64,000 bases of DNA from Solea solea (Eukaryota > Chordata > Actinopteri > Pleuronectiformes > Soleidae): the NCBI RefSeq assembly GCF_958295425.1, contig NC_081142.1:15260821-15324820 (forward strand), read 5' to 3'. Below the pieces are notes generated by a model, which was not told where the DNA came from, made no database searches, and saw nothing but the letters and a program-made list of their open reading frames with translations. Shown piece after piece: positions 27,701-39,700 of the stretch (position 1 is its first letter; the number at the start of each line of letters is the position of its first letter). The position numbers were made by a program, and so were the translations under genes.

Positions 27701-30700
27701 TCACAACACTGTGCATAAATAGCAACTGGTATGATGATTTCAGAGTTTCCCTCCTCTGCTGACAGTTTCACGTGCTAATTGTATGGTAATATTTGCTGAT
27801 AAATAAAATAGTGACGCTATTAAGAAGTTATATATAACTTCTTAATAGTAGACTGGGTTCTTTAGTTGTACAAATGCCAATTTAAGACCAAGAACAAAGA
27901 TCAGGTTCAATAATTAGGATATTGTTCACTCCATGAGAGGACATGATGGTGTGCATGAGCTCCTAAATGCAGTAAGGGGAAGGAAGGAAGGCATTTTACT
28001 TCTCAAACTGATCGGACAACAGCTGGCTAAGCACAAATTAAACAGGCCAAAATGTACAAATCAAGTTTATCATTACTTTTTTCCCCAATTTGTTAAGTAC
28101 TTGTACTGCTAGTATCTGGAGCAACCCTCAGGAGGAAGATCTTTCAACATAAACTGAATCATTAGGAAAATTACACTTTTTGGTTTTCACTCTGACAAAA
28201 TGGCTGTGAAAGTACAGGGCATTGTTAATGCAGACTGTTTCTCTCTCTTTTATTCTGACTTAAACGTTCTATAAGCTATTTAAATAGAAACCAAAATTAA
28301 AGCTAATTCATTTCATCATGAGATTTTACATTATTCATGCATTTTTCTTCATTAAATCCTACAGATTCACTACAATTCAATTCCTACATATTCACTAAAA
28401 ATGTCTTAATGGCAAACAACCTTGTTTCAGGACACCAGAACAAGTTCCTAGCCCAGGTGTAGGAACTCAAATAGGCTCCAGTGGTGACAAATTGAGTTCC
28501 ACTGCTTGTGAATGAAAGCTGGCTAAAGGGTAACCGTCACTTCAAAGCTTCAGTGTATGACTTCTGTCACCAGAACACTGTACACACATTTCACAAAAGT
28601 CACCACAAAAAAGGATGTAGACTATTTTTTACCTTTATTGGGTTGGCAGCAACAGCAAATCCATAGCCTCTGACAAATTTCAAAATAAAAAAATAGATAC
28701 TGTGTAATTTAACACTCTCTGCATCCTAATCAAAACATTAGCAGCCTAGTTGATTGAACACAAATGGGTGTGCCATACCTTTGTCAGATTTTTTTTGGGC
28801 TGTACAGCAGATCAAAAACAGATACACACACTTTACATCGAGTATACTCATATACAGTATATTGTGTAAAGGTATAAACATAATTTAATAAATAAACACA
28901 TGTACTGTACTGACCTGTAATTAAACTCTTTACTACTCCCTCTGAAATAAAATTCCCTATCATTGCACTTCAAAGTAGGACAACTTTGTTGAACAGTTTT
29001 GATTCTCTAACACATCAGTTTGGTCAGTGTAGTACAGACACATAAACAACATTTTTCTTTTTTTATAAATATCCATTCAATGGTTCTTGCATTTTTGAGA
29101 CCCTGTGCTAAAACATGTACCGCACAAAACCTGCTACAATTAACACCAAACTAATGACGGAATATTTTTTGCAATTTGTGACCAATGCGATCTCCATTGT
29201 AATGGAAAATTTTAACTTTTACATTAACTGAGCTATTTTACTGTAATAACTATAGAATTTAGTCTTCTCTGATATTTATATGTTGTTATAATTGTATGTC
29301 ACCAAACTGTGAAGATAATAGCGCTAATTGAGATCCTTTAAATTGTAGCTACCACCTCACTGCACTCTACTTCAAAAGGAGGACAAAACCACAAGCTGTT
29401 TAAATAATAACTATAAATGCAATATTTTACATGGCTAAATTGTGTGTTTTCCTAGTGTAATTCTTCTTATATGACAGTTCATGAGAGTAAAAAAGGGAAT
29501 TCACAAGACTGAGGTAAATTAATGATTGACCCGTTGTTGGTCAAAGTGGAAAACCCTCTGAACTATTCACAGTCAGTGAAAATGAATTAAAATGACAATG
29601 TTCATATTCACAAGATATTTTCATGGTGATGGAAAAATGTTTTTTTAAAAAGTGCAGCATGTCCATGGAAAATAAATTACTTCAACACTTTTGTTCACTT
29701 TTCCTACAAAATACATCTTTAGGCACATATACAGAAAAATCTGTACTGCATTAAAGCTGCATGAAGCAATGTTTTGATTCAAACCCTGAATCAAATAAAT
29801 CCTAATTACAGTATGTTAAAGGATGACAAATCTTTCTGAGAATCAACATCCGTTTCAGCAGGCTTTATGTAATAGCTGCTTCGACCACACTCTTTTGGTT
29901 ATCCTAGTCGTCTGAACCAAGAAAAACCAAAACAATGACTTGGGCAGCCACTCACAGCATGTGACCATTTCATGTTGACTATAGGTTTAAAATCTCATGC
30001 AAAATTACAAAGAGTTAATTAACAAGTGGCTGGTGAAGAAAGTAGAGTATGTGAATAACCCGGTTCTGTTGGCTTAAATTTTTTACTTACATTCACAAAG
30101 GTGGTCAGACAGACTCTTCTAAAATGCCCATGTACTGTAGCTCTGTTTCTTTTCGGTTTTAAAGATCATCACTTAATGCAGCTTTAAAATGACTCGCACT
30201 GGGTATATTGGTAAGCAGCATTGAATGGAACAACAGTTACAATATCAAGGGACCGGGTGAGGATCACATGGTTTCTAGCATGGACAAATACACAACAAGC
30301 AAGGCCTAAATCACACATGACCAACAATACTGTGTGAGCAAAGAGAGAAATCATTGGCTATAATACGTGGCTGTATTCTTATTAAAAGAATTACAATTTG
30401 ACATTGATCCAATGATCAGGGAATGTACAAGGTAAACTGACTGGAATGACTATAGTACTGTGCTGGAGCAAAGATGGGAATCATAGCCTAAAGCAGTTCA
30501 TCTGCTTGTTGTCTATCAGATTGGGAAACAGTCTGCAAGCTTAAAAAGAGAACAATAAACTTCCTTGTAGCAAAAAAAGCTTGAAGAAATTTCACAAAGG
30601 ACATCCATACTTTGCCCTTCATTATTTTGTATGGATACAAACATCATGACAAGTGATTATATTTCATGAGACCAGCTACGAATCCAATTGTTCAATTGTC

Positions 30701-33700
30701 AGTTGTTATTGTTCCACAAATGCTGAGGGTGATGTCCAACTAGGCTCAGTAAATTTTCATGTCAATAACTAAACTGGCAGAGCTAAGGACAAATTGGCTA
30801 AATTAGTAACATAGAACATTGTCCAGCCTGTAGTTCAACAAACCAATACAAGATAAGCTAGTGATAGCCTTAAACATTTATCACAACTAAGCATGTAATT
30901 TCAGATCAGTTACGTTTCAACCTCACAGCAACCTCCAGACAGATCGGGTCACATTAACCCGAGCCCCTGTAAACTGCTGCTAGGAAATAAAACCCACCAT
31001 CATCATCTTTACAAAAACAGATAAGGGTGTCAGTGATGAAAAGCACCTAAATTAGTATCTAGGTCAGCAAAGACACTTCTTATCATTGACCTGTATATGA
31101 CACAGGGAAGTTTACAAATTAAAACAATTTAATAAATAATAATATAACAGTATTTTGGTTTTGATTAGATTTGACCAATTATGTGTTCCCTATTGTAGTA
31201 CACATGGCTGTCCATTTACAGGAAAGACGAATGTAATATTCAGTTACTGGTTGAAAATGGCTGTCATGAGCACTTGTGAATCAAACTGCTAGCAGAACAC
31301 TCATAAAACAGCCATATCAGGAATTGCATGCCAGTTGTGGGCTTTGATAAACCATTTTATACTGGGGGATCCTTGGAGAAAACACACTGTGCTGGGTGGT
31401 CTTTTGCTGAGAGCATCAGTTCACTGCCCTCAACACTAACGTCTTTGTATAGAGTTCAATGCGCTGCCCTTCGTACAGAGGCCTTAGTCTCAAACCAGGC
31501 TAATTCAAATACATACTAAATCTGAATGCTTGAAATAAGGTGCATTTGTTTTGGGAAGGGTGCACCACCTAATTCACAACTAACAATAATCAGCATATTT
31601 ACATTGGTAAACAATAGAAGCAGCAAGTCATTTGTAGAAAATCTGATACTGGTCACACTAGTGCAGTCTGCAGGGTGTTAAAATATTATGAGTTCACTAC
31701 AACTACAGTTGAGATTTATAAATCCCTCCAGTGTGGTGGATTCAAACTTTTTTATATATATATATATATATATTTTCTTTTTTGCCAAAGTGCCTATGAA
31801 GTGTAATACTGGTATTTAATGTTAAAAATGGCTGTACACTGTTAGATTATGTGGTATATTGTGTAGATGGTCTGAGTAACAGCTTTATCCAGTTTCACCC
31901 AACTGTCATACTGACGAATCCATCACTCTATCTATAAAGGCTGCAGATCTGACAGTACATCATGTCAATTTTTCTTGGCTCTATCTTCTGCTCACCGACT
32001 GTCATTGTGTGCACAAACACAACACAAAATACAAAAAGCAGAAAAGACTGCTTGCTTTTCTATAGAAAACAGTCAAGGCCATACAACACCTGTTATTTAT
32101 CAACAACATAATGTCTGTTAACACATTGCTTTGTGCATTTATATGGTTAATACAAACATTTTCTTCCCCCCCTCTCTTTTCTCCTTTTAACAGTTTTGTG
32201 AGCTCAAGTATGCAAGTTATCTTGTATCTGCTAATGACATATGTCATAAAAAGTTAGGAGTCATCCAGTGGCAGGTCAAACAAATTTACAAAGACTAAAA
32301 TATAACAGGCCGGTAAAAGGAGGTCACATTTAATGTCGAAGGAAATACTTTTGCTAATCTTTTACAATTTACATGTTTGCCCTCTCATTAGGTCTGACAC
32401 TCAGTCATGTCACATAACACTGAGAGAAAGCCATCACACGTTGCCAAACTCCCATCAACTCTCTGTTTAGACGCTACAACCATCAACCTGGAAATGTTAT
32501 GACGCAATAAACTGAGGTTTAGTGTGACCAAGTTAAAGTCACAGGTGTCAGTGAGCTAACAGGCTGTTACAGAGAGTGTCCATTCGGTTAGGCCCTTCCA
32601 CTTTTACTAAAAGTTAATACGCTGTTAAGCTCGTTAAGATTCACATTTCCCATTCATTGATTCCAGGGGTTCAATATCCTGCAGAATTACTTCAAATGGA
32701 GCATGAATTTGCCCTCTTTCTTGGTTTAGGCTCCACAAAATCCCTGTCATCCGCTGCACAGTGGCTGAAGGAGCAGATTGTTTGCGAGAGCCTACGCATG
32801 CCCAGTCTGAACACACTGTTAGAAAGACTGTAGATAACACAGTTGCAAAAGCTGTTGCTAATGGCTAGCCAGGTGGTAATGAAAGAAAGTGCAGGGCTAT
32901 CCAGCACATGGGAGCTCTCTAGCATAAAGTAGATTATGTAGGGGAGCCAAAGCATGTAAAAAACACTGGTGATGCGGAAGAGCACCATCGCATAACGACG
33001 ATCTGGTCCATGCCCTCCCTGATGTCCACTGCTGCCTCCCCCATCACCAGCCTCCATCTCCTGGCTTGGGAAACGTGCCCTCCGTTCACTGATCTCCCTG
33101 TTGTGCTGCTGGCAAATGCGAAATATATGGTAATAGGTAAAACACACCACAAGTGCAGCAGGTGCATAGAGCAGGCACACTACAAAGCCTGTAAATAGGG
33201 CAGAGGTCGGCCACGAGTGAGCGCACCACTCAAAAATGTCCCCATGATATCCTGGCTTGCCCCACCCAAAGAAAGAGGGCAAGAAAACCAGGCTAGAGTA
33301 GACACATATAAGGGTGATGCAGCCTCGCAACCGGCATGGCGTCACCAACTGGTTGTAAGATAGTGGTTTAGTAATGGCCAAATAGCGGTCCACACTGATA
33401 CAGGCCAAGCACGCCATTGAAACACTCTTCAGTACAGAGATAACATAACTGAAAACTTGACAAGTGATGGGCTCCTGGACACCTGCTGGGTAGTGGAGCA
33501 GAGACAGGGTGGGCACCAGGCAACTGAGACCCACCAGCAGATCAGCGTAGGCCATGGTCTGGATGAAGTAGCTGGTGGTGTAATGATGAAGTAGGGGGGC
33601 ACAGTGGAACACAAAGATCACTGTCAGATTCCCTGCAATGATGAGTGCTGTCAGAAGTACAATGACAGCAGTCTCCAGGACACAAGTCTCTAGGCCTTCA

Positions 33701-36700
33701 TTCAGCCCCCAGCCCAGGGGACAGGAGTGGTTGGAGGGTCTTCCAGGGAAGAAGTCTCCATGGCTGCTGTTGGCAATGAGCACCGGGTCCGTTGTCAATT
33801 CAGACTGGTTCATTGTTCTGGGTGCTGTCCAGGTGGGTCAGGTTTGTGTTGTGCCACCCATAAGGCAGCTGGCCTGAAACTGGAGAACTGTCTGCCCCCT
33901 CCCGCTCTTTATTGGGCATCTGCAACCACTCTCAGTTAACACAGCTCAATACCATGTCTTGCACATTCAGTCTCTCTCGCCTTGCTTTCACATAGCTGGG
34001 TCTCAATCAAATGCACACCGACTTGAGGGAAATCAATACCAGCTCTAGGAGAGGAAGACAACCCGTTCAGTTCTCCTGCTCCAATCACTCATTGTTAGTG
34101 AAAGTAGTGGGTGGGTAACAGTCAGAAGTAGAGAGGACAAAAAACTGTATTCCATTGGTACACCTAAGGCAGGATAGTGGTAGCATTGTGGCTGGTATCT
34201 CTCCAAAAGGTGAGTTCCCCTGCTGCTTTTCCTGCCAGTCAGTGGTTTCATCTTCCAAGTTTAATGAGGGCTGCCATTGGGAGAGTGGAAGCATGAAGTA
34301 TAGAAGATGCAAAGAACGGAATATATCACATGGCAGTTACTGTATGCAGCAAATTGCTTTTCAAACAAATACTCTTCAGGGGAGAAAAAAGTTTCTTGGG
34401 CATCTGTCTTGGTGTATAATTACATTTAACTTTGTGAATAAAACCTTCAATACAACCCAAAGTTTCACTGTGCCATGGGTGCTAGTATGTTTAATATATT
34501 ACAGCAGGCTTCCCTTATTTTCGTGGTCTCGGGTCAGTGTCTGGAGTTCATGAGTGCCCAGCTATTGTCTGAATCAAAATACAGACACAGGCTATAAAAA
34601 CAAGGGGATCTCCACAGGAGATAATGTCACAGCTCTCTCAACACACATGGTGCTGTGGGGGATAATGCATTTAATTGAATGCATCGTGTCCCCGGGCAGA
34701 ATGAGGTAACAACACAAAAAATGTCTGAATGGGTTCAGCCATTTAAGTGATGTAAAGTTTAAATCCAAATGTGCAAACTTGCCTCTCAGTGTTCTAGAAT
34801 GCAATTTGCAAACGATAAACAAATAAAAGCCCTGTAGCCGATAAAAGCGTTGAATGTCAGGCAGATGAGAGGACTCTCCAAGAGCAATGATGAGAGGCCA
34901 GCTGAATAACTCAGCGCTCCACTCACTTTGGCTCCTCAGCAATCCTGTGGCAGATACTTGCAAAGAGAGATGAGGGGATCAATCGGCAATTTGTTCATTT
35001 ATTCTATAAACTTATTGCTGTGACATTCTGAGGCATTCGCAGGGAGAGGTTAAGCAATTTCTCCGACAGTGTCTAATGCAACCAAAGATTTTGTAACTTG
35101 CATTAGGTCTGTCCAGTACGAGCTCTTTTTGTTTGTTTGTTTGTTGTAGAGGTAACGGATTATACAGTATCCTTTCTCCTCAGTATGTCTCGCAGCATGA
35201 ACAAAACACAGGGTGCGCAACAAAAAAAGGGAACCCACTCTGGCAGCATAAAGAAAAGAAGAAGTCTCAGCAGGAGTCCCAGTCTGAAGCACTGTCCTCT
35301 GCAAAGGTCCCCTTTAGATTCCGTTAAACAGGACAAAATGTTAATCATAGATAAATCCTTGGATCCTGGTATACAAAAGGAGATGAATTCAATGTATCTG
35401 TCAAAAGCTGCAAGCAAAAAGCAAGAAAAAAAAAAAGATGACTGCGCTGATGGAAATGGGTAAAATCTGCAGCGAGGGAAGCAAAGGGACGAAGACTCCC
35501 TCAGCCCTGGTGCAGTGAGAAGGAGAGATGCTGTGACTGGCTTACACTTCCCTTCCTCCCTCCCTCCATGTCTCTCTCCCCCTCCCTCTGCCTCTCTCTC
35601 TTTCCACACACACACTGAAAACCCTCCCTTTTTCGCTCTCTCCCTCCCCCGGCCTCTCACTCATTGTCCCGCCTCTTCTCCTCCCAGCTGCACCTGAGGC
35701 TCCCTGACACATTATTCTGTCTCACACACTGGCTCTTTCCCAGAGGTATATTTGGATGCATTTCCTATTTACATATTACTTATCTCTAAGTCTATTTTCT
35801 ATTAACTAAATTCCCCCTCCCACACTGACCATCCTCCTGCATCTTACTTCAAACATATCCCATTTTCACCCTCCCTTCCCTAAACATCTACCTAACCCAG
35901 TAGATGGATACAACTGTACATATATAATAACAATATTTCATGGCAGTAATACCCTCTTCATTTGTGGAAGACAGTGTTCATGCTCAGCCCCAGTTTACCA
36001 ATTTTCAACACATTACTACTTAACAGTAAATATGTTCTCTTTCTAATCCAGTCAGGCTCCAGGTACGATTTGTTATTATTAATTCTTTATTTATCCAACA
36101 GCTTCGCACAGGTGTGCTTGCCAGGACATTTTAGTTGCCAGGCACTTAAAGGAAAGGAAAGAACATCCTCCATGGTCAGCAGATGATAGAGGATCGAGTA
36201 AAAGCAACCTTGCTAAGCAGTAGGACAGTTAGAAAAACTGGGGAACATTATGTCAGGGCAGGAGGAAAGTCGGTTTTTGAATCACCTGAGCCTTTTAGAC
36301 TATGGAGAGTGGTTGGCAGATGGACAACAGCTACTTCAGACAAGAGGGGGTTTTACAGTTTATAGATTCTATACAGGATATGATTAAACTTTGAGGGTTA
36401 AACAATGTCTTGAGTACAATGCAACCTTTCATAATTTGATTATGAAAGTTAGCATTCAATGCAGAGCGATGGCTCTTTAATTGTCATGGAGACAGGATAT
36501 TCTTCTGCACCAGTGTTGGTTTACTTGGTCTAACAGAGAATTAGTGGAAAACGAGAGGAACGCTAAAAATAAAAATAGGGGCAATGAATACTATAAAAGT
36601 TCTGCTGTTACTACAGAGGAGGCCAGTCAATGAAGCTCTCTCGATGCTCACACATTGGAGGTGGACACTGATGAAAAACACGACCAGAAGGCCACCATTA

Positions 36701-39700
36701 ATAATTCATGCTGCTCCAAAACAAAGACAGCAGGGTCATTTGGAAACAAAGGTGGAGGCTGATTCACCTTTCACTGCTTCCCAGGCATCCCACCCTCATT
36801 CACACCAGGCACCTGCTAATTCTAGTATGAACAACAGTGTGTTCATATAAGTGCAACGTTCCCATCCAACTTTTAGATGTTGAACACATCCAGGGCAACT
36901 TCCAATACATTAAGGTAGGTGGAGTCAATTGTTTAATTCAAATACATTTTATGTAAACACAGCACATGTGATAACCTGATGTCAGTTCTCGTGTTTTGTT
37001 ACTTGGTATGTTGTTGAACAACTACCACCTCCTTTTGTTTTAGTCAGTAGACATAATTTCAGCGCATCCATGGCTACCAAGTGAACAGATACTGATATTG
37101 TCTACTCAGCTACAAACTGATGTGACACATTGCACAACGTCATGGTATTCTTGATAATTTGGGCAATTAATGCACCATTTTACAACACAGTTTGTGTTTT
37201 TTCACTTATAGTGTATATTTTACAGTGTTACTGCAAAAGTAATAGGAAAGTGTCCACTACCAGCTGTCTATGATGATGAGTTTATTTTGGCAAGTGGACC
37301 TTATTATGCTAAGAGTATTGCAAATGAGATGTTCTTTCTAATATAAATGTAGGTTCACCCCAAAAGGTTTACCATTAGGTTCAATGAACTAACATTAATT
37401 GCTAATTTTTCATTAATTGTGTCTCTTGGCTCTTTAGTATCCTGAACTATATAACACCACAGACCAGGAAAGGGCTGGAAAAACAAAAACAAACCATAAA
37501 CTGTGTGCACTATACTGAAAAGTTGTAATTGGATTTCAAAGTCCAGATATTGCAGTCAGCTCTGTTATAGACAGCAAAGGTGAAGCTGTGTAAGGCAGCC
37601 CAATTTGTCAGCTAAAAACTTAAATTAGTTGCGATCAATATTTCTTGAAGAATAGTAGTAATAGTTCACAGGAGTTAGACCAGAGGACACATTCTATGAC
37701 TGATCAACATAAAATAGATAATGTATGAGATGGATGGATTGAAAATGTCAACTATAAAGATGGGGCAATCACATGAAGACAACGTTTACCATCCTGAACA
37801 GAAAAATATCTATAACATTTTCATCTCTCGCACAGTGTAATCATACTACATGAACTGAAATCAAAGCAGTTTAACGGTAAAGTGGGTGAAGAGGAGCTAA
37901 AGGTCAAAGACAGGCTGCCTTCTGAAATCACCATCCATCATCTTCATTCATTCAGGTTGAAATGTTTATATTCATTATTCTGTAGCTCCTATTGTCCTTG
38001 TACCATGTACGTCAGGATGTATCATTAATCTTTTAGTCACCTGTAAAGACTAAATGCAAACAATAAGCCTTTTGTGCTTCTATGTGAAATTAAACATTCA
38101 TCAATTGTTAAGTACAGTTTGCCTCGCTGGCTTTCATTTTGCCAAAGAAAAACAGAAATGCTAAATAGATACTAGCAAAAAATAACCAATTTAGTTGTTA
38201 AAAATAGGGATGGACGACATTATTATTATATCAATATCAGCCGAGGTCCTCTGATACAACTTATAACTAAAACAGTAGACTAAATGGGCTGCTACCTCCT
38301 TGACTCCTACGCTCTCCAATTATTATTTGTTGTTTTGTATTTTGCACATTGAGAGAAATTTACATCTACATCTGCTGTAGTATGCAAATATTGTGTTAAT
38401 TTCACCACAGAAGACTAAATAACCTCTGCAGTTGGCCACAAGGAAAGACAAATATCAGTTATTGGTCCAAGCACCCCCAATATATCAGTGAATACTAGTC
38501 ATCTCTAGTATAAAATGCAGGTCAAGATGGTGAAACTCTGCAGTAATGAAGAGAAAAAAAACAGAGCGCCACTCGGTATGAGAATTGAGGCACAAAAGTG
38601 TCACCACAGAATACGCTGTTCGGTGGATCATCTGAGCCGTCATATCAGTGGTAGCAGCCCAATCACAGCTGTAACTATGATCTTTATTGGGCAATGTGTG
38701 ATAATTGCGTGATAATTTCTCTATAAACACTACAACAAATGAAAAGATTGTCAGGCTTTAAAAGCATCAGTTTTACTCTTCCAACTGCATTCACTACAGA
38801 TTTCATAGCATATCATAAACCCCATCTTACTATTGTCTTTGTTAATTTGTTTCGACATTTCAAAATGATCCGACTACAGTTATTATTGTGTCATTATAGT
38901 GGTGTTCTTCTTTTCCAGTTTTCATGACTCCGAGGGAGAAAGGCAGAATGTCCTTTAATGGTGCCTTCTGGGATCCTGCTGTGGATACGTGAACGAGACC
39001 TTTAGGGCTGCATTATGGATACATGCACAGCGCCAAGAAGGGTGGGGTATGGTGAATACACATTTATTGTAAGCGAGAACGGAAGTGGTGTTGCAGCCGT
39101 GTAGTGCAGCTGCTTTAGACAGATACCATGTGAATGCGTGTGTGCATGTAAGATTGACAAGACATTGGGCCCTCAAGGAGATCTGACACCTCAAACTACT
39201 GGAGGGGCACAGAGCTACACCAGAGGAGCGGTGTTTATTATGTGCATACCTTATTGTCCGCTAGCAGTGTGAACCCTGTATGAAAACCCATCAATTTTAC
39301 CCTTGATCTTACTTGCTATTTTATTCCACTATAGCAAAGGAATTTTAGGGATTCCTAACATTTTCCTACTACATTTTATTAAATTACAAAATAATTTGAA
39401 ATGCAACTAAGTGTACAACTAATTTGATTCTACTGAGGTAATTCAAAACAGGGATCTGTGAGTTGATTAAGATGATTTACAGTGCACGAGATAAACTACT
39501 GATTCAAACTACCTATGCATAACTAATGTACATTGTTGTTTAAACAAGTAGGGGAAAATGTTTTGAAGAGATTCACAAGTAGCTACCGGCATCCACATTT
39601 TATGCCCTTTATGAACTAAGAGAGAATGTTAAGCAACAAAGGCAAAAGGAGACAGAATTGTCATGGAGACCACTTCAAGCCGAGTGAAGTCCTCAGACCC

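Noticed and set aside
32692..33813. Assignment of the receptor as gpr21
   Set aside because: The N-terminal [28 protein letters not shown] and the [11 protein letters not shown] tail match GPR52. GPR21 differs at all of these as I recall it.
35160..35660. 166-codon minus-strand open frame upstream of gpr52
   Set aside because: Its N-terminal half is a GA-rich tract ([10 protein letters not shown]...), the rest resembles no known protein, and it has no continuity with gpr52.
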